The position numbers and the translations under genes are program-made. Shown one piece after another: positions 1-7,097 of a DNA stretch of 9,025 nucleotides. The stretch is from Aliishimia sp965369035 (GTDB lineage Bacteria > Pseudomonadota > Alphaproteobacteria > Rhodobacterales > Rhodobacteraceae): NCBI GenBank assembly GCA_965369035.1, contig CBDUPF010000165.1, positions 1 through 9,025 on the forward strand. Direction: 5' to 3'. Positions within the stretch are counted from its first letter, which is position 1. Every line of letters begins with the position of its first letter. Below the pieces are notes generated by a model. The model made no database searches and was not told the DNA's origin. It saw only the letters and a list, made by a program, of their open reading frames with translations.

Positions 1-96
1 CAGAGGAGAGCGGCATCCTACCCATGTTCGGGGCATGTCCATGTTGCCGCTTGGCGCCAATCCCATCGCCCGCCGCACGTTGCGGTCGCGGCAGCC
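1..96. other. Downstream flank of the operon, unassigned
   Basis: This stretch follows the stop codon of the last operon gene on the minus strand. It contains a perfect 5-bp inverted repeat with a 3-nt loop (CCGCA at 73-77, TGCGG at 81-85). Nothing T-rich follows it on the minus strand, so it is at best a weak or Rho-assisted transcription end. A minus-strand reading frame opens with ATG at 66-64 and runs off the left edge. It has no convincing Shine-Dalgarno, and the 22 visible residues match nothing I recognise. The operon may therefore continue beyond the window, but this cannot be decided here. Confidence 0.3.
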
Positions 97-450
97 TTAC
101 TCCGGAACGCGAGCGACCGCGATCATTTCGACGCGCATCCCCGGGCGTGCGAGAGCCACGCCGCAGGTTGCGCGAGCCGGTGGGTTGGCGGGATCGACCC
201 ATGTGTCCCAGACCGCGTTCATGCCTTGAAAATCGGCCATATCGCTGAGCCAGACCTGGACCGAGGCGATATCGGCCTTGGTGCCGCCCAGTTCGGCCAT
301 CACGGCATCGACGTTGTCCAACACCTCGCGAGTCTGTGCGGCGATGTCGCCAGTCAGATCGCCAGGAATCTGCCCTGCCAGGAACACGATGTCGCCGATG
401 CGGACAGCCTCGCTCATGCGAGGTCCCGGATTCAATCTTTGGAGGGTCAT
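97..450 (-). CDS. RidA (YjgF/YER057c/UK114) family protein, YoaB-like
   Basis: The gene encodes 117 residues, the usual length of a Rid protein, which forms a small cytosolic trimer. Archetypal RidA hydrolyses reactive enamine/imine intermediates to ketoacids and ammonia. The visible pattern is PRMSEAV near residue 10, LAGQIP at 24-29, a WDTWVDP stretch at 81-87, and PARATCGVAL around Arg93 followed by VEM with Glu108. Arg93 and Glu108 keep the 15-residue spacing of the Arg105/Glu120 pair of E. coli RidA. The N-terminal PRMS and the FQGMNAVWDTWV segment resemble E. coli YoaB more than RidA itself, so deaminase activity is plausible but not assured. It is the last gene of the operon in the window and starts 18 bp after the DUF3726-like gene. 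An AAAGGA Shine-Dalgarno lies about 10 nt before its ATG. Its likely job here is to clear an imine or enamine formed by the upstream enzymes. Confidence 0.9.
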   Translation of the reverse strand: MTLQRLNPGPRMSEAVRIGDIVFLAGQIPGDLTGDIAAQTREVLDNVDAVMAELGGTKADIASVQVWLSDMADFQGMNAVWDTWVDPANPPARATCGVALARPGMRVEMIAVARVPE

Positions 451-468
451 TCGAGTTCGTTCCTTTGG

Positions 469-1203
469 TCAGTCATTGTCGCCAACCGCGGCGCCGGCAC
501 CAGCGCGCGAGGCTTCGGAGGCCGGCACGGTCGTGCGCAGCGCGAAGGCATTGAGACCGCTCAGGGTTTCCGCCGGCAAGTAGAGCGGTTCGCAAGGCGC
601 CGGCGGCTCATCCGGAGCGGTTATCTGGACGGACAGCTTGGCATCCAGGCAGGTTTCTTTCGCAAGTATTGCGGGATCACCGGACATCCTGCCATCCGCG
701 GTCACCAGAACCGTGCCGCGAGGCCAGTCGAGTCGCACGCAGCAGCCCCGTATGCTGGCAAGATCAGCCAGGAATGGCAGCAGCAGGACGGGATGATTTA
801 CCGGACCGATCCGAAGGGCGGTTTCGTCCATCGCCGTTTGCGGCAGGCCCGCATGGTCGCACAAGGCCGAGCCAAGGGCGATGGGGCAGAGACTGCCGCC
901 GTTCACTGCCTGAAAGCGTCCCGGTGCAACGACGGGGCATATCTCGTGCCAGGCATGGCCCATCGCACCCTGGAGTTGCAGCAACAGGATGCCGGGCCCA
1001 TCCAGACCGCGCATCGCGAGCCAGGCCGCGGCAAAGCCGGCCTCCTCGGCAAGCCCCCAACTCATGCCGGCACCGCGGGCGGCCTTGAGACAAAGTTGCT
1101 CGATCTCGTTCTGCGACAGGCGCGCGCCATTGTGCGCGGGCACCGGTGGGCCCGACCTCGTCGGGTCGTTGGGTTCCACGTCCTGATAATGCGCAGTGGT
1201 CAT
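469..1203 (-). CDS. DUF3726-like protein of unknown function
   Basis: The product is 244 residues with no signal peptide or membrane segment, so it is probably cytosolic. From memory it resembles the DUF3726 family. The recognisable part is an N-terminal helical motif: LSQNEIE at 29-35, AARGAG at 41-46 and WGLAEEAG at 49-56. An NGGSLCP segment lies near 101-107. No catalytic motif that I know is present. A longer frame opens upstream at 1269, but the ATG at 1203 is preferred because it forms a 4-bp ATGA overlap with the stop of the 559-residue gene. That arrangement implies translational coupling and often a shared complex or near-equal stoichiometry. About 28 residues precede the conserved motif, so a shorter internal start cannot be excluded, although no other ATG lies in that stretch. 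The function is unknown. Its place between a transporter and a Rid protein suggests a catabolic role. Confidence 0.75.
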   Translation of the reverse strand: MTTAHYQDVEPNDPTRSGPPVPAHNGARLSQNEIEQLCLKAARGAGMSWGLAEEAGFAAAWLAMRGLDGPGILLLQLQGAMGHAWHEICPVVAPGRFQAVNGGSLCPIALGSALCDHAGLPQTAMDETALRIGPVNHPVLLLPFLADLASIRGCCVRLDWPRGTVLVTADGRMSGDPAILAKETCLDAKLSVQITAPDEPPAPCEPLYLPAETLSGLNAFALRTTVPASEASRAGAGAAVGDND

Positions 1204-2879
1204 GTCCAGCCTCCCGGGGTCACGTCGGACGGATAGGGCAGCCCCTGAAACAGGCTGATGCGCACCCATTTGTCGGACCGGGGATCAAAGCGGCTGGCGC
1301 CGAAGAAAGCCAGCTTGCAGCGCATCAGGTCGATGGGCAGCATCGTTTCAGCGATCAGGTTGTCGTGTACCTCGGCATAGGGGTGCCTGCGCACGATCTG
1401 CGCACGTCGCGCCATGAAGCGATGCTCGGGGTGGGCGAGCAGGAACGCGGCCAGCGGCGCGTCGTCGGGCCAGTCGGCCAGCGCAGAATGCAAGTCGCGC
1501 GCCAGCCGCGCGATGCACAACGGCTGCTCCAGCGTGGCGCCATCTTCCTCGAACCGATTGCCGAGACGCGGTTCCAGCTTTTCCTCGGAGACATACCAGA
1601 ACCGCGCGGAGTTTTCCGGCCGGTCGAAGTCAATGGCCAGTGCCCAGTCGTAATGGTCCTGCAGGATTGCCGAAAGCGACGCCACCGTCATCGCACCATC
1701 GAGCCGGAACGAGGCCTTTTCATCCGCCGTCATGCAATCGGCCAGCCCGTCGACAAGGTCGCCATGCGGCTCGAGCATCAGCGCCAACAGCGCCTCTTGC
1801 CCTTCCAGCGACAACTCGGCTTCGCCCCAGCGCCAGAGCGTGTCCCAAGGCCTGTTCGCACCGGGCTCGGGCCAGTCCGCGGTCCGGTCGGCGAGACGGG
1901 AAAGGTCATGGCGCAGTGCGTCCAGTCTCCCGATCTGGATCGGATGGGTCGAATGCCAAAGCCTGGCGTTCTCCCGAGCTTCCGCGAGGGCGGTGCGGAA
2001 TCCCGCTATGGCTTCGCGATCCGCAGTGTCTTGCGATCGGACGCGTGCAATTGCTTCCTCGCGCGCCATCATCCAGTTGTTCAGCAGGACCGGGTGACGC
2101 ACCAGGAACGGCGCCATGCCGAGCCCAGTGGAATTGCCGACACCCAGCCCTTGCCTGATGGCGGGATCGAGCCGCACGGCCGTTGCACCGCCGCGCATGG
2201 CGGCCAGGTGTTCGGCGATGTCCACGGTGAATTGCCGCGTCAACCAGACCGAGAGCATCTCCGCCTGAAACGGTGCGCTGAGTTCCGGCCGGTCCGCAAT
2301 GGCCGCGCGATCGGCCGCACCGAACTTGCCCGAGCCGTAGACGGCTGTGGTCCGCATCAGATATCCGACAGCCTCGACCTCCGCCATGTCGGGCTGCAGA
2401 CCTTCCGCCAGCCGCTCGATGACATGGGCGAAGAGCCGCACCGAGCGGTTGGCGCGGCTGAGAGACAGTTCGCGCGGGCTGATACGACCTGCCTCTTGCA
2501 ACGGCACATTGGCCTGAAGGCGGTCCAGGTCAGCAGTGCTGGGTTCACCGTCGAAAAGGGTAAAGGTCGCATCCCAGGCCGTGGCGATCACGCGGTCCGA
2601 GCGCATCTCGTCGGGCAGGTCATGGGCGAAAGCCACCAGGCAGTAAGTGCGATCGGGCCCTGCGGCGCGATAGACGGCGCGTCCGACGCCCTTGTCATCA
2701 ATCTCCCAGACCGGGCGGTCGAACGTCCAGCCTTCGCGGGTCACCCGGCGCAGGAGGTTTCGGAGAAAGGACAGACGCGTCGGGTGCGCGCTTCCCATCC
2801 GCGCCAGGCGCATCACCTGCGACGGCGGACGACGGAACGCGGCGGCCTCGGGCATCGGGTTCAGAGAAGCACAATCCAT
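1200..2879 (-). CDS. Conserved-looking 559-aa protein, no recognised family
   Basis: I do not recognise the family of this 559-residue protein. It shows no signal peptide and no clear transmembrane segment, and appears mostly helical with scattered Trp and Arg, so it is probably a soluble cytosolic protein. Blocks that look conserved rather than random are FAHDLPDEMRSDRVIATAWD at 84-103, GYLMRTTAVYGSGKFG at 172-187 and the glycine-rich GLGVGNSTGLGMAPFLV at 244-260. None matches a nucleotide-, PLP- or metal-binding signature I know. The frame is open from 2993, but the ATG at 2879 is chosen. It has GAGGA about 6 nt upstream and lies 68 bp beyond the transporter stop, whereas the longer start would overlap the transporter gene. 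Its stop overlaps the DUF3726-like start by ATGA, so the two products are probably made together. It may be an uncharacterised enzyme of the operon's pathway or a partner subunit of its neighbour. Confidence 0.8.
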   Translation of the reverse strand: MDCASLNPMPEAAAFRRPPSQVMRLARMGSAHPTRLSFLRNLLRRVTREGWTFDRPVWEIDDKGVGRAVYRAAGPDRTYCLVAFAHDLPDEMRSDRVIATAWDATFTLFDGEPSTADLDRLQANVPLQEAGRISPRELSLSRANRSVRLFAHVIERLAEGLQPDMAEVEAVGYLMRTTAVYGSGKFGAADRAAIADRPELSAPFQAEMLSVWLTRQFTVDIAEHLAAMRGGATAVRLDPAIRQGLGVGNSTGLGMAPFLVRHPVLLNNWMMAREEAIARVRSQDTADREAIAGFRTALAEARENARLWHSTHPIQIGRLDALRHDLSRLADRTADWPEPGANRPWDTLWRWGEAELSLEGQEALLALMLEPHGDLVDGLADCMTADEKASFRLDGAMTVASLSAILQDHYDWALAIDFDRPENSARFWYVSEEKLEPRLGNRFEEDGATLEQPLCIARLARDLHSALADWPDDAPLAAFLLAHPEHRFMARRAQIVRRHPYAEVHDNLIAETMLPIDLMRCKLAFFGASRFDPRSDKWVRISLFQGLPYPSDVTPGGWT

Positions 2880-2947
2880 GGTATCCTCGCGGGTCTGCGT
2901 GTCATGGCGCGGGCGGCGTCTCTCCGACTGCGCCGATTGATAGGTGA

Positions 2948-4498
2948 TCAGGCTTTCCTGCCCAGCATCAGAGTGATGCGCAGTGCGTCCCACAGCGAGG
3001 GCAGCAGCACCAGCGACACGGGCACGGCAGTGACCACGATGAAGCTTTGCAGCTTCCCGATCCCTCCCGACCCGGTCGAGATTAGGATCAGCGCCATGAC
3101 GCCCATGGCCAGCCCCCAGAACGCGCGCAGCGCGGCCGACGGGTTGTCGTCAGACATCGAGGTCGCGATCACGTAGCTCATCGAGTCGCTCGTGGTGGCC
3201 ACGAAGATCATCGTCAGCACCAGGAACAGCAGCGACAGCAGGAAGCCCATCGGCAGCGCCTGGGTGGTTGCCAGCAAGCCCGCTGGCAGGTTGAAGCCCT
3301 CGAAGGGCCCCGAGATCACGCCGGGAGTCATCTGTTCCAGCGCAATGCCGGTGCCGCCGATGATGGTGAACCAGAAGTTGGTCACGATGGGCGCAACGAT
3401 GGACAGCATCAGGATGATCGAGCGGATCGACCGGCCACGGCTGACGCGCGCGATGAAGATCGCCATCAGTGGCCCGTAGCCCATGAACCAGCCCCAGAAG
3501 AACACGGTCCACCAGCCCAGCCAGCCCGGCTCTCCGAAAAGGCCCGCCTCGCCACGGTAAAGGGCCATGTCGAAGAAGTTCGACAGGTAGACGCCCATGC
3601 CACCAGAAAAGCCGTCGAAGATGAAGAATGTCGGGCCGGCGATGAGCATGAAGGCCAACAGCACGAAGGCCAGGATCACGTTGATCTTGGACAAGAGCTG
3701 GATGCCTTTCGACAGGCCGGTGACGGCCGAGACGGTGTAGAGGCTGGCCAGCGCCAGGATCACCACGGTCTGGGTCGCGAAGGTATCCGGGATGCCGAAA
3801 AGCGCGTTCAAGCCATAGGACATCTGCAAGCCCAGAAAACCGATCGGACCGACAGTGCCCGCGACCACCGCAATGATGCACGAGGCATCCGCGATCAGGC
3901 CGATGGGACCGTTGACCGCCCGGTCGCCGAACAGCGGATAAAGCAGCGTGCGTGGCGCGAGCGGCAGGCCCTTGTCGTAGTGGTAATGCATCAGCATCAC
4001 CGTGGTCAGCGATCCCAGAATGGCCCAGGCCAGAAAGCCCCAATGCAGGAAGCTCTGCGCCAATGCGGCGTTGGCCTGCGCGTTGGGGTCGGCGCTCAGG
4101 TCGCCGAAGAGAGGGGGCGTGGACAGGTAATGGGCAATCGGTTCACCGGCCGCCCAGAACACTCCTCCGCCCGCCAGCAGGGTGCACATGATCATCGATC
4201 CCCACTGGAATACCGTGAACTCGGGAGCGGCGAGGTTGCCCATGCGGGTTTTGGCGCCGGGCAGCACGCAAAGCACCAGCCCGATCAGGAAGGTGGCCAG
4301 CAGCAACACCTGCCAGTAAAGGCCGAAATACGTCGCGGAGAAGTTGAACCCCCGGTCGACGATGCGCGACAACAGGTCGATGTCGTAGAGCGCCAACGCA
4401 CAGAACAGCGCGATGAAGCCTCCCGTGATGGCGAACAAGGGCTTGTCCACCCTTCCAAGACTGGCGGTCAAGCCGCCATATTCGGTCGTATCGGTCAT
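2948..4498 (-). CDS. BCCT-family secondary transporter (betaine/carnitine/choline type)
   Basis: The product is a 516-residue integral membrane protein with about 12 hydrophobic segments and the BCCT hallmarks. These are the GEP segment after TM3 (Glu119-Pro120), the TM8 signature beginning WTVFFWGW at 330-337, the following ARVSRGRS at 350-357, and TTSDS at 435-439 in the region of the sodium site. BCCT members import quaternary ammonium or sulfonium zwitterions, usually with Na+. Aligned by eye to BetP, the substrate-box residues Trp189 and Trp194 are kept (Trp153, Trp158). Tyr197 becomes Leu161, Trp374 becomes Phe338, and Trp377 becomes Tyr341. The glycine stretch of TM3 is AGGGVFW, shorter than in BetP. 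The substrate may therefore not be glycine betaine. No long osmosensory C-terminal tail is present, which suits a nutrient importer rather than an osmoregulator. The start has a strong GGGGAGGA Shine-Dalgarno 5 nt upstream. Confidence 0.93.
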   Translation of the reverse strand: MTDTTEYGGLTASLGRVDKPLFAITGGFIALFCALALYDIDLLSRIVDRGFNFSATYFGLYWQVLLLATFLIGLVLCVLPGAKTRMGNLAAPEFTVFQWGSMIMCTLLAGGGVFWAAGEPIAHYLSTPPLFGDLSADPNAQANAALAQSFLHWGFLAWAILGSLTTVMLMHYHYDKGLPLAPRTLLYPLFGDRAVNGPIGLIADASCIIAVVAGTVGPIGFLGLQMSYGLNALFGIPDTFATQTVVILALASLYTVSAVTGLSKGIQLLSKINVILAFVLLAFMLIAGPTFFIFDGFSGGMGVYLSNFFDMALYRGEAGLFGEPGWLGWWTVFFWGWFMGYGPLMAIFIARVSRGRSIRSIILMLSIVAPIVTNFWFTIIGGTGIALEQMTPGVISGPFEGFNLPAGLLATTQALPMGFLLSLLFLVLTMIFVATTSDSMSYVIATSMSDDNPSAALRAFWGLAMGVMALILISTGSGGIGKLQSFIVVTAVPVSLVLLPSLWDALRITLMLGRKA

Positions 4499-4512
4499 TG
4501 GTTATCCTCCCC

Positions 4513-4542
4513 AAAAAAAATCTTTTCCCGCCTCCAGCGGGA
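4513..4542 (-). terminator. Terminator-like hairpin with T8 tract inside the operon
   Basis: Just after the stop of the M19-like gene, the minus strand has a 6-bp stem (TCCCGC pairing with GCGGGA, loop TGGAG, 4542-4526). It is followed by AAAGA and then eight T residues (4520-4513). The transporter Shine-Dalgarno begins directly after the T tract. An alternative pairing, CCTCC with GGAGG (4544-4531), overlaps the same bases. The 5-nt gap between stem and T tract is longer than in a strong intrinsic terminator, so partial termination, an mRNA-processing site or a stability element is more likely than a full stop. It could set different levels for the two upstream enzymes and the downstream genes. 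Confidence 0.4.
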
Positions 4543-4546
4543 GGTG

Positions 4547-5560
4547 TCATTCCGCGGCGCGTGCGACGGTGTCTTTCGGGCCGCGGAGTGCGCCGAAACT
4601 TGTCTCGAAGAACCGCAGCCAGTTTCCTCCCATGACTGCGTCCGCGTTCGCGTCGCTCATGCCGGCGGCGCGCAATCCGCTCCGGATGGTCCCGAAATCG
4701 CCGTTATGCGCGAACCATTCCGGCATGTCCGGAAACCCGGCCGCCGTAGCGCTGCCTTCGCCATAGTCGATTTGCTTGGTCCAGCGACCCATGCGCATCC
4801 ATTCCACGATGCTGTCGGGCTGGTCTTGGCAGAGGTCGGTGCCGATCCCGACATGGGCTGGCCCCATCCGGTCGGCGGTCCGCACGATCATGTCGCAGAA
4901 GTCCTGAAGGGTGCAGGCACTGCCGCCCTTCAGGTGATGCGGATAGACCGAAAAGCCCAGCATCCCGCCGCCTTCGCCCAATGCTTTCAGCACGGTGTCG
5001 GACTTGTTGCGCAGTGCCCGGTGCCAGCTGGCGGGGTTGGCATGGGTGATCGCGATGGGTCGGGTCGAATGCTCGATCGCTTCCAACGTCGAACGCTCGC
5101 CGGAATGGCTCATGTCGACCACGAGGCCCACCCGGTTCATTTCGGTCACCACTTCGCGACCCATTCGAGTCAGGCCCGTGTCATCGTCTTCGTAGCAGCC
5201 CGAGGCCAGGAGTGACTGGTTGTTGTAGGTCAGCTGCATGAAGCGCAGACCCAGCGTGTGCAGGATCTCCACCAGCCCGATATCATCCTCCATGCAGGAT
5301 GGATTCTGCGAGCCGAAGAAGATCGCGGTGCGACCCGTTTTTTGCGCCAGCGTCACGTCCGCCGCGGTGCGGCCCTGGAAGATCAAGTCTGGGTACTGCT
5401 CGAACCAACGGTTCCAGCGTTCGATTTGCTGCACGGTTTCGCGAAAGGTCTCGTGGTAGGTGATGGTCACATGCACCGCGTCCACCCCGCCCGCACGCAT
5501 CTGCCGGAAGATCTTCTCCGACCAGTTGGCGTATTGCAGCCCGTCGATCAGCACGCTCAT
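4547..5560 (-). CDS. Peptidase M19 (membrane/renal dipeptidase)-like amidohydrolase with altered active site
   Basis: The 337-residue protein has an M19 dipeptidase fold signature. DMSH at 149-152 and THAN at 172-175 correspond to the zinc-ligand His198 and His219 of human renal dipeptidase. VGIGTD ends at Asp242, and GGNWLRFF at 311-318 is the usual C-terminal motif. Other key positions differ by eye alignment. The N-terminal HxD ligand pair is replaced in DGLQYAN (6-12), the Glu ligand position is Gln85 in FGSQNP, and the substrate His of LTHN is Tyr112 in LTYN. It is therefore probably not a classical binuclear-zinc dipeptidase; it may act as a mononuclear hydrolase, a lyase or a non-catalytic partner. 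A longer frame runs back to 5716, but the ATG at 5560 is chosen. It gives an ATGA overlap with the dehydrogenase gene and begins at the conserved LIDG segment. No signal peptide is visible, so it is cytosolic. Confidence 0.88.
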   Translation of the reverse strand: MSVLIDGLQYANWSEKIFRQMRAGGVDAVHVTITYHETFRETVQQIERWNRWFEQYPDLIFQGRTAADVTLAQKTGRTAIFFGSQNPSCMEDDIGLVEILHTLGLRFMQLTYNNQSLLASGCYEDDDTGLTRMGREVVTEMNRVGLVVDMSHSGERSTLEAIEHSTRPIAITHANPASWHRALRNKSDTVLKALGEGGGMLGFSVYPHHLKGGSACTLQDFCDMIVRTADRMGPAHVGIGTDLCQDQPDSIVEWMRMGRWTKQIDYGEGSATAAGFPDMPEWFAHNGDFGTIRSGLRAAGMSDANADAVMGGNWLRFFETSFGALRGPKDTVARAAE

Positions 5561-7002
5561 GCCGGCTCCCCTGCCGCGACATAGGCGGTCTTGACCGTGG
5601 TGTAGAACTCGGCGGCATAGGTGCCCTGCTCGCGCGGACCGTAGGACGACGCACCGCGTCCGCCAAAGGGGACATGATAATCGGTACCCGCCGTCGGCAA
5701 GTTCACCATCACGCATCCGGCGCGCATGTTTGCGCGGAAATGGCTGGCGCGTGACAGCGAGCGGGTCATGATCCCGGCGGTCAGGCCGAAATCGGTGTCA
5801 TTGGCGATGGCCAACGCCTCGTCGTAGCTGCCGGCCTTGATCACGCAGGTGATCGGCGCGAACATCTCTTCGCGATTGACGCGCATATCGTTGCGCGTCC
5901 CCGCGAAGACCGCGGGGGCCATGTAGTAACCCTCGGTCGGACGCTCCAGCCTGGTGCCGCCGGTCAGCAGTTCGGCGCCTTCGCTCTTGCCGATATCGAT
6001 GTAGTCGAGGTTCTGGTTCAGTTGCGTTTCGCTCACCACGGGGCCGAGTTGCGTGCCCTCTGCCAGCGCGTGACCGACCTTCAGCGCCTCGGCCGCCTTC
6101 ACCAGCTTCTCGACAAAGGCATCGTGGATCGCCTCGTGCACGATCAGCCGGGAGGCGGCGGTGCATTTCTGGCCCGTCGCCCCGAAGGCAGCACCAGACG
6201 CGCAGGCGACCGCCAGATCGAGATCGGCGTCGTCCATGATGACCATGGGGTTCTTTGACCCCATCTCCATCTGCACCTTGGTCATGTTCTGGATGGCAGA
6301 GGCGGCAATGCCGCGGCCCACGGGAACCGAGCCGGTAAAGCTGATCGCCGCAACGTCGCGGCTTTCCACCAGACGCTGGCCGACATCGCGGCCCGGACCG
6401 GCGACGAGGTTGAAGAGGCCTGCCGGAATATCCTGTTTCGCGATGATCTCGGTCAGGGCAACCGCGCTTGCCGGGGTCAGGTTGGCGGGTTTCCAGACCA
6501 CCGCGTTGCCAAACGCCAGCGCCGGGGCGATTTTCCACGCGGGAGTAGCCACCGGGAAATTCCAGGGAGAGATGATGGCCACCACACCGATCGGCACACG
6601 GCGCACGTCGATCTCCACCCCGGGACGGACGCTCTCGGCCAGATCGCCCTGATTGCGCAGGCATTCGCCGGCGTAATAGGTAAAGAACTGCCCTGCGCGA
6701 TAGACCTCGCCTTTGCCTTCGGCCAGCGGCTTGCCTTCCTCGCGCGACACGATCCGTCCGATTTCCTCGGCGCGCGCCATCAGTTCGGTGCCGATAGCCA
6801 TCAGCACGTCGTGGCGCTTCTGAATGCCCGCGGACCACCACGCCTTCTGCGCCGTGCCCGCGGCGGCCAGTGCGGCGTCCAGCTGATCCGCGCCGGCCTG
6901 CGCATAGCTGCCGATCAGATCCGACACGTCCGAAGGGTTGCGGTTTTCGATCTCGCTTGCGCCGGTTTCCCAGCGACCGTCGATATAGAGTCCGGTTTGC
7001 AT
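5557..7002 (-). CDS. NAD(P)+-dependent aldehyde dehydrogenase (ALDH superfamily)
   Basis: The 481 residues have full ALDH length with all catalytic elements. These are PWNFP with Asn148, KPAN with Lys171, the FTGS loop at 222-225, general base Glu246 in MEMGSKNP, nucleophile Cys280 in GATGQKCTAASR, and the ExF cofactor motif at Glu379-Phe381. The GQKCTA-SR context and the SYGPREQG plus FYTT C-terminal segment resemble 2-oxoglutarate-semialdehyde (YcbD-like) dehydrogenases, as I recall them. That would make the product a dicarboxylate feeding central metabolism, but substrate assignment from sequence alone is uncertain. It is the first gene of the operon, directly behind the regulatory spacer shared with the LysR gene. 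An AGGA Shine-Dalgarno precedes the ATG by about 6 nt, and its stop overlaps the M19-like start. Its expected role is oxidation of an aldehyde released during breakdown of the imported compound. Confidence 0.95.
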   Translation of the reverse strand: MQTGLYIDGRWETGASEIENRNPSDVSDLIGSYAQAGADQLDAALAAAGTAQKAWWSAGIQKRHDVLMAIGTELMARAEEIGRIVSREEGKPLAEGKGEVYRAGQFFTYYAGECLRNQGDLAESVRPGVEIDVRRVPIGVVAIISPWNFPVATPAWKIAPALAFGNAVVWKPANLTPASAVALTEIIAKQDIPAGLFNLVAGPGRDVGQRLVESRDVAAISFTGSVPVGRGIAASAIQNMTKVQMEMGSKNPMVIMDDADLDLAVACASGAAFGATGQKCTAASRLIVHEAIHDAFVEKLVKAAEALKVGHALAEGTQLGPVVSETQLNQNLDYIDIGKSEGAELLTGGTRLERPTEGYYMAPAVFAGTRNDMRVNREEMFAPITCVIKAGSYDEALAIANDTDFGLTAGIMTRSLSRASHFRANMRAGCVMVNLPTAGTDYHVPFGGRGASSYGPREQGTYAAEFYTTVKTAYVAAGEPA

Positions 7003-7020
7003 AGCTCATCCTCGTCCTGC

Positions 7021-7050
7021 TTGACATCAGTCCTAGACGAAGAGTGGTAT
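7021..7050 (+). promoter_or_regulatory. Candidate promoter of the lysR-type gene
   Basis: A perfect sigma-70-like -35 hexamer, TTGACA, lies at 7021-7026. It is followed after 18 nt by TGGTAT (7045-7050), a poor -10 hexamer. Transcription would start about 40 nt before the regulator ATG. The -10 region abuts the first ATTTCAG half-site, so a bound regulator could repress its own gene. No comparably good promoter is visible toward the dehydrogenase gene on the minus strand; the best is TTGCCT with a weak TCTAGG 16 nt later. That would fit an activator-dependent operon promoter. Confidence 0.4.
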
Positions 7051-7097
7051 TTCAGGCAATCTTGAAGAACTGAAGATTATTTCAGGAAAACTGAAAT
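7048..7097. promoter_or_regulatory. Repeated ATTTCAG/CTGAAAT half-sites, candidate LysR-regulator binding region
   Basis: The divergent spacer holds TATTTCAGG twice (7048-7056 and 7078-7086), exactly 30 bp apart. Inverted partners CTGAAG (7070-7075) and CTGAAAT (7091-7097) follow them, with a further CTTGAA at 7061-7066. The second pair is a perfect 7-bp inverted repeat with a 5-nt loop and runs into the regulator's start codon. Spacings of 30 and 21 bp place the copies on nearly the same helical face. This arrangement is typical of recognition and activation sites of a LysR-type regulator, but the strict T-N11-A form is not clear. The function is inferred. Confidence 0.55.

Noticed and set aside
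2880..2993. An upstream extension of the 559-aa protein to an ATG at 2993
   Set aside because: It would overlap the transporter gene, and the added residues look non-coding. The ATG at 2879 has a GAGGA site at suitable distance.
1146..3176. A 676-codon plus-strand open frame
   Set aside because: It lies antisense to the 559-aa gene and parts of its neighbours. It has low-complexity, Arg/His/Gln-rich composition typical of an antisense shadow in GC-rich DNA, and no family resemblance.
3980..5215. A 411-codon plus-strand open frame
   Set aside because: It is antisense to the transporter and M19-like genes, which are clearly real. It has no Shine-Dalgarno or recognisable domain.
5561..5716. 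An upstream extension of the M19-like protein to an ATG at 5716
   Set aside because: The extra 52 residues are Arg/Cys-rich shadow translation inside the dehydrogenase gene. The ATG at 5560 gives an ATGA overlap and starts at the conserved segment.
5798..7027. A 409-codon minus-strand open frame overlapping the aldehyde dehydrogenase
   Set aside because: It is a frame-shifted shadow of the dehydrogenase, with Arg-rich, low-information translation, while the true frame has every ALDH motif.
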